From Pseudomonas gingeri (GTDB lineage Bacteria; Pseudomonadota; Gammaproteobacteria; Pseudomonadales; Pseudomonadaceae), in NCBI RefSeq assembly GCF_013386115.1, contig NZ_JACAOR010000007.1, positions 272,702 to 336,701 of the forward strand: a stretch of 64,000 nucleotides of DNA, written 5' to 3'. Below the pieces are notes generated by a model, which worked only from the letters and a program-made list of their open reading frames with translations, made no database searches and was not told where the DNA came from. The position numbers and the translations under genes are program-made. Positions 36,671-45,301 of the stretch are shown here, piece after piece. The first letter of the stretch is position 1; each line of letters starts with the position of its first letter.

Positions 36671-37087
36671 ATGTCCAAACAAAACCTGCGTGTATTGCTG
36701 GTGGAGGATCATCCCTTTCAACTGGCCGCGACACAGAGCCTGCTCAACAGCTACGGCTACCATCTCCTCACCCCGACCTCAAACGCAGCCGAAGCCCTGA
36801 CGGCCATGGAGGCCTCGCCGGCGCCCTTCGACCTCATGCTCTGCGACCAGTGCCTGCCCGACCTGCTGGGACTCGAATTGATCCAGACCGCCAATCAGCG
36901 CGGCAAGATCAAACAGGCGATCCTGCTCAGCAGTCTCAGCCTCGAAGAGCTCCAGGTGCTCAGCGAAGCGGCCGTGTCGCGCAATATCCCCTTGCTGGGC
37001 TGCCTGACCAAACCCCTCAATGGCCTCGCGCTGAAAAACATATTGGCGTTTGAAAGGCAGCGGATGACGAAAAATCATTCAGCGTGA
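36671..37087 (+). CDS. Stand-alone receiver-domain protein, RocR-like
   Basis: This 138-residue protein consists only of a CheY-like receiver. Acidic residues are at VLLVEDHPFQ, the phospho-acceptor D59 is in LMLCDQCLPD, and the conserved Lys is in CLTKPL. The E-D-x-P-F-Q start and overall pattern recall the receiver of RocR (receiver plus EAL), but no output domain follows. It ends in a short charged tail. A separate EAL protein is encoded 1.7 kb upstream. It precedes the RocA2/RocS2-type pair, with 309 bases between. Confidence 0.88.
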   Translation: MSKQNLRVLLVEDHPFQLAATQSLLNSYGYHLLTPTSNAAEALTAMEASPAPFDLMLCDQCLPDLLGLELIQTANQRGKIKQAILLSSLSLEELQVLSEAAVSRNIPLLGCLTKPLNGLALKNILAFERQRMTKNHSA

Positions 37088-37163
37088 GGAAAACACTTCA
37101 GTCATGCCGCCAAGGTACACAATCCAAGTACATAAATATTACAAATACCGATCCACCTATCTG

Positions 37164-37177
37164 TAGGATACTTCCTA
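37164..37177. promoter_or_regulatory. Upstream TAGGA...TCCTA palindrome (candidate response-regulator site)
   Basis: TAGGATACTTCCTA has five-base complementary arms. It resembles inverted BvgA heptads (TTTCCTA) and the RcsB box (core TAAGA-N4-TCCTA). Its centre is 128 bases upstream of a second, better palindrome. Confidence 0.5.
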
Positions 37178-37291
37178 AGAATCTATAAAAAACCACAAAC
37201 ACTAAACCAACATTCATAACCAAAAAATCTAAAAGGTCGCGCACTTCCACCTTTGGCTTGCCAAGAGCGTAAGTCAACAGCCTAATTAAAG

Positions 37292-37305
37292 TAGGAATAT
37301 TCCTA
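37292..37305. promoter_or_regulatory. Perfect TAGGAATATTCCTA palindrome (candidate response-regulator site)
   Basis: This perfect 14-base palindrome differs by one base from the RcsB box (TAAGAATATTCCTA) and contains two inverted BvgA-like heptads. It lies 92 bases before a BvgA/RcsB-family response regulator gene, so autoregulation is a natural guess. It overlaps the possible -10 element at 37304. Confidence 0.6.
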
Positions 37306-37396
37306 TACAGCTTCTGTAGGCGCCTCTATTCATGCGCCTCGGGGTGCAACTGAGCTAATGTGCGCGCTTTCTACGAAGCTCGTATGGGATTTTATT

Positions 37397-38026
37397 ATGA
37401 ACTCGGTTTTTATCGTCGACGACCACCCCGTTGTCCGCCTTGCCATCAGGATATTGTTGGAACAGGAAGATTGTTATGAAATAGTTGGCGAGACGGACAA
37501 TGGCGTCGATGCGATGCAGATGGTGCGCGAATGCATGCCGGACCTGGTCATTCTCGATGTCAGCATTCCCAAGCTGGATGGGCTGGAAGTCCTGGCCCGC
37601 CTGGACGGAATGAACCTCTCGCTGAAAACGCTGGTATTGACCGGACAGTCGCCCTCGCTCTTTGCCATTCGCTGCATGCAATCGGGAGCCGCCGGGTATG
37701 TCTGCAAGACGGAAGACTTGAGCGAATTGATGAGCGCGGTGAAAGCGGTATTATCCGGCTACAATTACTTCCCTAGCCAGGCGTTGATCGGTGGACGAAA
37801 AGATGAAGCGACAAATCCGGAAATGGAACTTTTCAAACTGGTGAACGACCGGGAACTGATGGTATTGCAACTGTTCGCCCAAGGGCGGACGAACAAGGAA
37901 ATCGCCAAGGGCATGTTCCTCAGTAACAAGACCGTCAGTACCTACAAGAAACGCCTGATGCAAAAACTGAAAGCCAAATCCCTGGTAGAGCTGATCGAAA
38001 TGGCCAAACGCAACGCGGTAGTGTGA
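37397..38026 (+). CDS. rocA2: NarL/BvgA-family response regulator, RocA2-like
   Basis: This 209-residue response regulator has an N-terminal receiver (DD in FIVDDHPVVR, phospho-acceptor D54 in LVILDVSIPKLDG, conserved Thr/Lys in the usual places) and a C-terminal LuxR-type helix-turn-helix (GRTNKEIAKGMFLSNKTVST). ATG 37397 (MNSVFIVDDHP) is the natural start; an ATG 13 codons upstream is less likely. It overlaps the kinase gene by four bases. In P. aeruginosa the RocA2-RocS2 pair next to dgt influences efflux and fimbrial genes; the symbol rests on gene order and domain match. Confidence 0.85.
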   Translation: MNSVFIVDDHPVVRLAIRILLEQEDCYEIVGETDNGVDAMQMVRECMPDLVILDVSIPKLDGLEVLARLDGMNLSLKTLVLTGQSPSLFAIRCMQSGAAGYVCKTEDLSELMSAVKAVLSGYNYFPSQALIGGRKDEATNPEMELFKLVNDRELMVLQLFAQGRTNKEIAKGMFLSNKTVSTYKKRLMQKLKAKSLVELIEMAKRNAVV

Positions 38027-41000
38027 GAAAACGGATGCCCACGCGCTTAAAGGATTATCTGGCAATCATCACGGGAATGTTCCTGTGCCTGTCAGCGCTT
38101 GCAGAAACCGGCGATGTCACCCACTTCGCCCTGCTCAGCCGTTCGAGCAGCGGCCATCTCGAGGTACGGTTCGACAAGGAACAACGCCGCTGGATCGAGG
38201 ACCACCGCACGCTGGTGCTGGGCACCTCGGCCCCGGACTATCCGCCGTTCGACATGACGGTCAGCGGGCGTGACTACGAGGGCATCACGGCGGACTACGC
38301 GGGTATTCTCGCCAGGGCCATGGGCCTGCCCGTCAAGGTACAGAGCTTTGCAACCCGCGAAGCGGCAATCCAGGCCCTCGAGGACGGCAAGATCGACCTG
38401 CTCGGGAGTGCCAATGGCTTCGAAGCCGTCAACAAGAACATCGCACTGTCCATCCCCTATGCCGTCGACCAGCCGGTACTGGTCACCCGCGAGGGCGAGA
38501 CCCGCTCACTGACCGACGGCCTGGCCGGCATGCGCCTGAGCATGGTCTACCACTACCTGCCGCTGGATGAAATCAAGACGCTGTATCCCGACGCGATCAT
38601 CCAGTTCTACCCCTCCTACCTGAATGCCATCAATGCGGTTGCCTTCGATCAGGCCGATGTCTTCCTGGGCGATACCATTTCCACCCACTACCTGATCAAC
38701 AAGGGCTACCTGCGCAATGTGAAAATGGCCAATTTCGGCAAGCACGAAGCCTACGGCTTCAGTTTTGCCGTACGGGGCGACAACCCGCTGCTGCTGGGCA
38801 TCCTCAACAGCATCCTGCAGGCCATCCCCACCGGCGAACGCGAGAGCATCGCCCAACGCTGGAGCGCTGGCAGCGATATCCTGCTGACCGACCACAAGCT
38901 GCAACTGACCAACCGCGAGGAACAGTGGCTCAAGGCCAATCCGCTGGTGCGGGTGGTGGTCAACGAGGCCCTCGCGCCCGTTACCTTCTTCGATGCCGAT
39001 GGCAACTTTCGCGGGGTGACGGCCGACCTGCTGGAACTGATCCGCCTGCGCACCGGCTTGCGCTTCGAAATACAGAAGTCCCGCAGCCTGGACGACATGA
39101 TCGGCCGCATCGGCAGCGGCAAGGCCGACGTCATTGCCGCCATCAGCCCGACCAATACGCGGGAAAACCTCCTGCACTTCAGCCGCCCCTACATGGAGAA
39201 CTCCTTCGTCCTGCTCACGGCGAAAGGCAAGGACAGCCCCGGCAACCTCGACCAGATGCAAGGCAAGCGCCTGGCCATCACCCGCGGCAACCCGCTGACC
39301 GACTACCTGCGCAACGACTTCCCGCAGATCCGCCTGGTGGAAACCGATGACAGCCTCAAGGCGGTCGAACTGCTCGCCCAGGGTCAGGTGGAAGGCGCAG
39401 TGGGCTCGCTGGTGATCGCCAATTACCTGATTGCCTCGCAGGTGTTCGAAGACAAGCTGCAGATCAGCGCCACCATCGGCACCCAGCAGGCGGTCTTCGC
39501 CCTGGCCACCGCACGCGGCGCCACCGAACTGGGCTCGATCCTGGACAAGGCACTGCTGAGCATCGCGCCTGACGAACTGGGCATCGTCAACAGCCGCTGG
39601 CGCGGCTACACGCCGGCTTCCGACAGCTACTGGCGCAACTATCATCGCCTGATCATCCAGGTCGTCATCGGCGCCAGCGTGCTGTTGCTGCTGTCGCTGA
39701 CCTGGAACGCCTACATGCGCCGCCAGATCCGCCAGCGCCAACTGGCGGAGCGGGCCCTGAGCGACCAGTTCGAATTCATGCGGGCCCTGGTCAATGGCAC
39801 CCCGCACCCGATCTACGTGCGCGACCGCCAGGGCCTACTGCAGACCTGCAACGACAGCTACCTGGAGGCATTCTCGGCGAAGCTCGAAGATGTCGTCGGC
39901 AAAAGCGTGCAGGACGGCGCGCGGGCCCTTGGCAACGAGCAGGAGGCCGACGAGTACCAGGCCGACTACCTGCGGGTCATCGACGAAGGCACGCCGCTGA
40001 TCTGTGATCGCACCCTGCATATCGGCGGGCGGGAACTGGCCATCTACCACTGGATCCTGCCCTACCGCAACTCCCTGGGTGACGTGCAGGGGATCATCGG
40101 CGGCTGGATCGATATCAGCGAACGACGCCAGTTGTTCGAGGAACTGCGCTCGGCCAAGGAACAGGCGGACGACGCCAACCGGGCCAAGAGCACCTTCCTG
40201 GCAACCATGAGCCATGAGATACGCACGCCGATGAATGCGGTGATCGGCATGCTCGAACTGACCCTCAGGCGCGCGGACCAGGGCCATCTCGACCGCCCCG
40301 CCATCGAGGTCGCCTACAACTCGGCCAAGGACCTGCTGGAACTGATCGGCGACATCCTCGATATCGCCCGCATCGAATCCGGCCGCCTCAGCCTGTCCCC
40401 GGAACGCGTCAACCTGACCGAACTGGTGGACTCGGTCGCCCGTGTGTTCGATGGCCTGGCCCGACAGAAAAGCCTGAGCCTGGTGATGCTGGCGCCGACA
40501 CAGAACCGCCCGTGCGACGTGCTGGTCGATCCGCTGCGCTTCAAGCAGATCCTGTCCAACCTGATCAGCAACGCGATCAAGTTCACCGAGCAGGGACAGA
40601 TCAGCATCGGCCTGAACATCCAGCCTGCCGCGGATCCGCAACAGGTCGACGTGCAACTGCGGGTCGAAGACACCGGCATCGGCATCAGCCACGCCGACCA
40701 GGTGCGTCTGTTCCAGCCGTTTGCCCAGGCCGACAACTCCGGGCACCTGGCCCGCAGCGGTGCCGGGCTTGGCCTGGTGATCTGTCGCAGTCTCTGTGAA
40801 ATGATGGGCGGCACCCTGACCCTCTCCAGCGTCCCCGGCCAGGGCACCCAGGTCACGGTGTCACTCAAGCTCGGCTGCCTGGAGCCGATCCAGGGCGTGA
40901 TCGAGCGTGAGCCGGAGATCCCTCCGGCCCTGCATGAACTGAATGTGCTGGTAGTCGACGATCATCCCGCCAATCGCTTGTTGATGTGCCAGCAACTGGG

Positions 41001-41718
41001 CTTTCTCGGGCATCGATTCAGCACCGAGCAGAACGGTGCGACCGGCTTGCAGGCCTGGAAGGACGGCCACTTCGACCTGGTCATCGTCGACTGCAACATG
41101 CCCGTGATGAACGGTTATGAGCTGACTCGTCGCCTGCGTGAACACGAAGCCGCACAGGCCCGGCCGCGTTGCACGGTGCTCGGCTTCACCGCCAATGCCC
41201 AGCCGGAAGAGCGCACCCGCTGCCTGCAGGCCGGGATGGATGATTGCCTGTTCAAGCCGATCAGCCTGACCGCACTGAACAAGAAGCTGGCCGACCTGCG
41301 CCCGCTGCCCTTCGATCCCCCCTTCAGCATCGAAGGCCTGAACGCCCTGACCGGCGGCGAACCGCTGCTGGTGCGACGGCTGATGGACGAATTGCTCAAC
41401 AGTTGCCGCAACGATCGCGACGAATTGATCGCACTGCCGCTGCAGTCCGGCCCCGGCGCGTTCATGGACATGGCCCACAAGATCAGGGGCGCGGCCCGGA
41501 TCATCCAGGCCCGGACCCTGGTCGAGCGTTGTGAACACCTGGAGAAAGCCTGCGAGCAGAACGTTTCCGCGAATGTGATCGACAACGCCAGGGCAGCGAT
41601 CCTCGAAGCCATGTCAGCCCTGGAGGCTGCCTTGCAACAGCACCTGGCCCGACTGCCGGAAAAAAATCCCGGCCAGGAGAGTTCCCCCCACCAGACAAAA
41701 CCCTCTGAAATGGAGTAA
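38023..41718 (+). CDS. rocS2: BvgS/RocS2-type unorthodox sensor kinase
   Basis: This 1231-residue inner-membrane kinase has, in order, a signal peptide (to about residue 27), two periplasmic Venus-flytrap SBP domains (about 60-280 and 300-525), a membrane helix (about 545-567), a PAS domain (about 585-700), HisKA with H731 in MSHEIRTPMNAV, HATPase (835-950, DTGIGIS and GAGLGL), a receiver with D1023 in VIVDCNMPVMNGYE, and an Hpt domain with H1152 in MDMAHKIRGAARII. Phosphate should flow H731-D1023-H1152 to D54 of the adjacent regulator. The start is GTG 38023, overlapping the regulator stop; ATG 38035 is possible. Confidence 0.93.
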   Translation: MRKRMPTRLKDYLAIITGMFLCLSALAETGDVTHFALLSRSSSGHLEVRFDKEQRRWIEDHRTLVLGTSAPDYPPFDMTVSGRDYEGITADYAGILARAMGLPVKVQSFATREAAIQALEDGKIDLLGSANGFEAVNKNIALSIPYAVDQPVLVTREGETRSLTDGLAGMRLSMVYHYLPLDEIKTLYPDAIIQFYPSYLNAINAVAFDQADVFLGDTISTHYLINKGYLRNVKMANFGKHEAYGFSFAVRGDNPLLLGILNSILQAIPTGERESIAQRWSAGSDILLTDHKLQLTNREEQWLKANPLVRVVVNEALAPVTFFDADGNFRGVTADLLELIRLRTGLRFEIQKSRSLDDMIGRIGSGKADVIAAISPTNTRENLLHFSRPYMENSFVLLTAKGKDSPGNLDQMQGKRLAITRGNPLTDYLRNDFPQIRLVETDDSLKAVELLAQGQVEGAVGSLVIANYLIASQVFEDKLQISATIGTQQAVFALATARGATELGSILDKALLSIAPDELGIVNSRWRGYTPASDSYWRNYHRLIIQVVIGASVLLLLSLTWNAYMRRQIRQRQLAERALSDQFEFMRALVNGTPHPIYVRDRQGLLQTCNDSYLEAFSAKLEDVVGKSVQDGARALGNEQEADEYQADYLRVIDEGTPLICDRTLHIGGRELAIYHWILPYRNSLGDVQGIIGGWIDISERRQLFEELRSAKEQADDANRAKSTFLATMSHEIRTPMNAVIGMLELTLRRADQGHLDRPAIEVAYNSAKDLLELIGDILDIARIESGRLSLSPERVNLTELVDSVARVFDGLARQKSLSLVMLAPTQNRPCDVLVDPLRFKQILSNLISNAIKFTEQGQISIGLNIQPAADPQQVDVQLRVEDTGIGISHADQVRLFQPFAQADNSGHLARSGAGLGLVICRSLCEMMGGTLTLSSVPGQGTQVTVSLKLGCLEPIQGVIEREPEIPPALHELNVLVVDDHPANRLLMCQQLGFLGHRFSTEQNGATGLQAWKDGHFDLVIVDCNMPVMNGYELTRRLREHEAAQARPRCTVLGFTANAQPEERTRCLQAGMDDCLFKPISLTALNKKLADLRPLPFDPPFSIEGLNALTGGEPLLVRRLMDELLNSCRNDRDELIALPLQSGPGAFMDMAHKIRGAARIIQARTLVERCEHLEKACEQNVSANVIDNARAAILEAMSALEAALQQHLARLPEKNPGQESSPHQTKPSEME

Positions 41719-41862
41719 AAAACACCCAGGGCGGAGCATTGTCCGTGCACAGTCCCCCCCTCTCGGCAGGACCCACGACAAACGAGACCGCCCGATCTTC
41801 GGCGAACCGTTGCCCGCCTGGACGCTGAGCAAGTGCACCGCATCACCAAGGAGACAGTTGCG

Positions 41863-44811
41863 ATGCCCAGTTCAATGCCCGCCCCCAGGCGCCGGTTCCC
41901 CCTGCACATCCACATCAGCATCCTGTTCACCTGCCTGCTCTTGCTCACCGGCGCGCTGCTGGGGGTGTTCAACTACCAGCAAACCACCCGCATCATCCTT
42001 TCCAGCAGCGACAAACTCTTCGGCAGGATCCAGGACGACGTCCAGCTGGACCTGCAAAACACCTACCAGCCGATTCGCCACCTGCTGAGCCTGCTGGCCA
42101 TCGACAGCCGCAACCAGGCCTCCGACCTGCAACAGCGCCTGGCCTTGCTCAAGCCGTTCACCCAGGCCCTCAACGACAATCCCGACCTCGCCTCGCTGTA
42201 CCTGGGTTACACCAGCGGCGACTTTTTCATGGTCCGGCCATTGCGCGATCCGCTCCTGCGCGCCTACGTCAAGGCCCCGGACACGGCGGCCTTCCAGGTC
42301 TGGAGCATCGAACGCAATACCGCGGACGGCAGCCTGCAATCGCAGTCGCTGTTCTACGACGCCAACCTCGCGCTGATCAGCCGTCAGGAGAATCCCGAGG
42401 AAATCTACGATCCCCGTACGCGCTCCTGGTTCGACAGCGCCCTGGAGGGCGAAGGCCAGATCACCACCGAACCCTATGTGTTTTTCTCGACGCACAACGT
42501 CGGTACCACCCTTGCCCGACGCAGCGCCTCGACCGTGGTGGTGGCCGCGGACCTGACCCTGGCGGAGTTGTCCGCGACCCTGGGCAAGCACAAGGTCACC
42601 CCCGACACCGAAATCGTCCTGTTCGATGACCAGGACAACGCGGTGGCCTACCCCGACTACAACCGCCTGACCCACCAGGGCGGCAGCCAACTGGCGAAAG
42701 TCGCGGACCTGAGCCCGGTGTTGCAGCGTTTCATGGACCCGGCGACCCGACCCGGCAATCACTTCAGCACCCTGGACCGACGCTGGATCGTGGCTCGCAG
42801 CAATCTCTCGGAGGGTGGTCCCAGCGGCCTGCACCTGGCCCTGCTGGTCCCGGAAGACCAACTGCTCGAAGACGCCTACCGGATCCGCTGGCAAGGGGCA
42901 CTGCTGACCCTGGCCACGCTCCTGCTGTGCCTGCCACTGGGCTGGTTGACCTCCAGACTCCTGGTCAAGCCCCTGCGGGCGCTGGTGCGGGAGGCCGATG
43001 CGATCCGCAGCTTCGATTTCAACTACCCCGCCACTCCGAACTCGCCGGTCCTGGAAGTCGACCAACTGACGGTGTCGATGACCCGCATGAAAGGCACCCT
43101 GGCCAGTTTTTTCGAGATATCCGCCAGCCTCTCGGCGGAAACCCGCTTCGAACAGTTGTTGCAGCGTGTGCTCAACGAAACCATGAAGATCGGCCAGGCC
43201 CGCGCGGGCCTGTTGTACCTGCTCAACGCGGAGAACCAGCGACTTGAGCCGCAGGGCCTGATCATCGATGGCGAGCAGCACGACCCACGGCACTTCGCCA
43301 TTCGCAGCGATGCCGTGACGGATAGCCGACGCGAAGCCTGGCTGAGTCGACTCGACAGCCACGACAGTACCGTCGCGACCCTGGGCTTCGAGCAGGCCGC
43401 CGACCTGCAGAAGGTCATGCTCGCCCTGGAAGCGCCGAGCGTCCACCTGATCGGCGTTCGCCTGCACAATCGCCACGGTGAAACCGTCGGGGTCCTGGCC
43501 TTGCTGCTGCCCGACAGCGGCACCGAGGCCGACCTGGAAAACCTCAAGCCCGACCGGATCGCCTTTATCAGCGCCGTCTCGGGCGCGGCGGCGGCCTGTA
43601 TCGAGAGCCAGCATCTGCAGGTGCGGCAGAAACAGCTGCTCGACGCGTTCATCCAGTTGCTCGCGGGGGCCATCGACGCCAAGAGTCCCTACACCGGCGG
43701 TCATTGCCAGCGTGTGCCGGTCCTGACCCTGATGCTGGCCGAAGCCGCCGCGGCCAGCGAACAGGCGCCGTTCAAGGACTACCAGCCCTCACCGGACGAG
43801 TGGGAGGCGCTGCATGTGGCGTCCTGGCTGCACGATTGCGGCAAGGTCACCACGCCGGAGTACGTGGTCGACAAGGCCACCAAGCTGGAAACCCTCTACG
43901 ACCGCATCCACGAAATACGCACCCGTTTCGAAGTGCTCAAGCGCGACGCCTGGATCGACTACTGGCAGGCCCGGGCAAACGGCGGCGACGAACAGGCGCT
44001 CGCCGCCACCCGCGATGCCAACCTGAGCAGCCTGGATGCCGACTTTGCCTTTGTCGCCCGCTGCAACCTGGGTGGCGAGGCCATGGCCGAGGCCGACCTG
44101 GAACGCCTGCGCGGCATCGCCCGACGTACCTGGACACGGACCCTGGACGATCGCCTGGGCGTGTCCTGGGAAGAAAACCGGCGCCAGGAAAACAGTCCCG
44201 CCGCGCCCTTGCCCGCCACCGAGCACCTGCTGGCCGACAAGCCCGAGCACCTGTTCGAACGCAGCGCCGCCGAACAGATGCCCGCCGACAACCCCTGGGG
44301 TTTCCAGCTGGATGTACCGGCCCACAAGTTCAACCGCGGCGAGCTGTACAACCTGAGCATTCCCCGCGGCACCCTGACCCGCGAGGAGCGCTATATCGTC
44401 AACCATCACATGGTGCAGACCATCATGATGCTCAGCCACCTGCCCTTTCCCCGCCATCTGTCCACGGTCGCGGAAATCGCCGGCGGCCATCACGAGAAGA
44501 TGGACGGCAGCGGTTATCCGAAACGCTTGAGGCGCGAGCAGATGAGCCTGCCGGCAAGAATGATGGCGATTGCCGATATCTTCGAGGCACTGACTGCGGC
44601 GGACCGTCCCTACAAGAAGGCCAAGCCGCTGAGCGAGGCGCTGGGCATCATGGCCGGCATGTGCCGCGGTGCCCATATCGATCCGGAACTGTTCGAGCTG
44701 TTCATGCGCGAAGAAATCTACCTGCAGTACGCCAACCGCTACCTGCAACCCCAGCAGATCGATGAAATCGATGTCCCGGGGTTGCTGGCCAAGGCCGGGC
44801 TCACGGCGTGA
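41863..44811 (+). CDS. dCache-HAMP-GAF-HD-GYP signalling protein
   Basis: This 982-residue membrane protein is likely a c-di-GMP phosphodiesterase. It has an N-terminal helix (about residues 14-37), a periplasmic double-Cache domain (about 50-330), a second helix (about 345-365), HAMP (about 366-420), GAF (about 430-590) and an HD-GYP domain (H614, H657-D658 in HDCGKV, H876-H877 in HHEKMDGSGYP). About 220 residues separate HD from GYP, against roughly 60 in typical members, so a long insertion sits in the catalytic domain. ATG 41863 follows AAGGAG by nine bases; the upstream in-frame start is less likely. It lies 144 bases after the sensor kinase gene. Confidence 0.9.
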   Translation: MPSSMPAPRRRFPLHIHISILFTCLLLLTGALLGVFNYQQTTRIILSSSDKLFGRIQDDVQLDLQNTYQPIRHLLSLLAIDSRNQASDLQQRLALLKPFTQALNDNPDLASLYLGYTSGDFFMVRPLRDPLLRAYVKAPDTAAFQVWSIERNTADGSLQSQSLFYDANLALISRQENPEEIYDPRTRSWFDSALEGEGQITTEPYVFFSTHNVGTTLARRSASTVVVAADLTLAELSATLGKHKVTPDTEIVLFDDQDNAVAYPDYNRLTHQGGSQLAKVADLSPVLQRFMDPATRPGNHFSTLDRRWIVARSNLSEGGPSGLHLALLVPEDQLLEDAYRIRWQGALLTLATLLLCLPLGWLTSRLLVKPLRALVREADAIRSFDFNYPATPNSPVLEVDQLTVSMTRMKGTLASFFEISASLSAETRFEQLLQRVLNETMKIGQARAGLLYLLNAENQRLEPQGLIIDGEQHDPRHFAIRSDAVTDSRREAWLSRLDSHDSTVATLGFEQAADLQKVMLALEAPSVHLIGVRLHNRHGETVGVLALLLPDSGTEADLENLKPDRIAFISAVSGAAAACIESQHLQVRQKQLLDAFIQLLAGAIDAKSPYTGGHCQRVPVLTLMLAEAAAASEQAPFKDYQPSPDEWEALHVASWLHDCGKVTTPEYVVDKATKLETLYDRIHEIRTRFEVLKRDAWIDYWQARANGGDEQALAATRDANLSSLDADFAFVARCNLGGEAMAEADLERLRGIARRTWTRTLDDRLGVSWEENRRQENSPAAPLPATEHLLADKPEHLFERSAAEQMPADNPWGFQLDVPAHKFNRGELYNLSIPRGTLTREERYIVNHHMVQTIMMLSHLPFPRHLSTVAEIAGGHHEKMDGSGYPKRLRREQMSLPARMMAIADIFEALTAADRPYKKAKPLSEALGIMAGMCRGAHIDPELFELFMREEIYLQYANRYLQPQQIDEIDVPGLLAKAGLTA

Positions 44812-44818
44812 GTGCGGT

Positions 44819-45301
44819 TCAGCAGTCGGTCAGGCGCAGGAAAATCGCCGCCAGTCCCTCGATGCCCGCCTGATCTTCCGGGGTGAAGCGGGCCAGGCGC
44901 GGGCTGTCGAGGTCGAGCACGCCGATCAGCTTGCCGTCCTTGACCAGCGGCACCACCAGTTCGCTGTTCGACGCGCTGTCACAGGCGATATGCCCGGCGA
45001 ACGCGTGCACGTCCTCGACCCGCTGGGTCTGCAGGCTGGCCGCCGCCGCGCCGCAGACGCCACGACCGAAGGGAATCCGCACGCAGGCGATCTGCCCCTG
45101 GAACGGCCCGAGCACCAGTTCCTCGTTGCGATTGAGGTAGAAGCCGGCCCAGTTCAGGTCGTCCAGCTGGTTGAACAGGAACGCCGAGAACTGCGCCGCG
45201 TTGGCGATGAAATCGCGCTCGTCCGCCAGCAACGACTCCAGTTGCGCACAGAGCAGCCCGTAGCCGTCCAGACCCGCGCCGGCCTTTTGCAAATCGATCA
45301 T
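44819..45301 (-). CDS. Free methionine-(R)-sulfoxide reductase (GAF domain)
   Basis: This 160-residue cytoplasmic GAF-fold enzyme reduces free methionine-R-sulfoxide. The three cysteines of the family are present at C73, C83 and C107, with the same spacing as C84, C94 and C118 of the E. coli enzyme, in IACVRIPFGRGVCGAAA and EDVHAFAGHIACDSASNSE. It overlaps the upstream ATPase gene by four bases and converges on the HD-GYP gene with seven bases between stops. Confidence 0.94.
   Translation of the reverse strand: MIDLQKAGAGLDGYGLLCAQLESLLADERDFIANAAQFSAFLFNQLDDLNWAGFYLNRNEELVLGPFQGQIACVRIPFGRGVCGAAAASLQTQRVEDVHAFAGHIACDSASNSELVVPLVKDGKLIGVLDLDSPRLARFTPEDQAGIEGLAAIFLRLTDC

Larger units (their letters stand above)
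37088..37396. other. AT-rich regulatory region before the response regulator gene
   Basis: This 309-base gap is markedly richer in A and T than the rest of the window. It holds two related palindromes (37164-37177 and 37292-37305). A TATACA at 37304-37309 may be a -10 element. No gene is seen. Confidence 0.7.
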
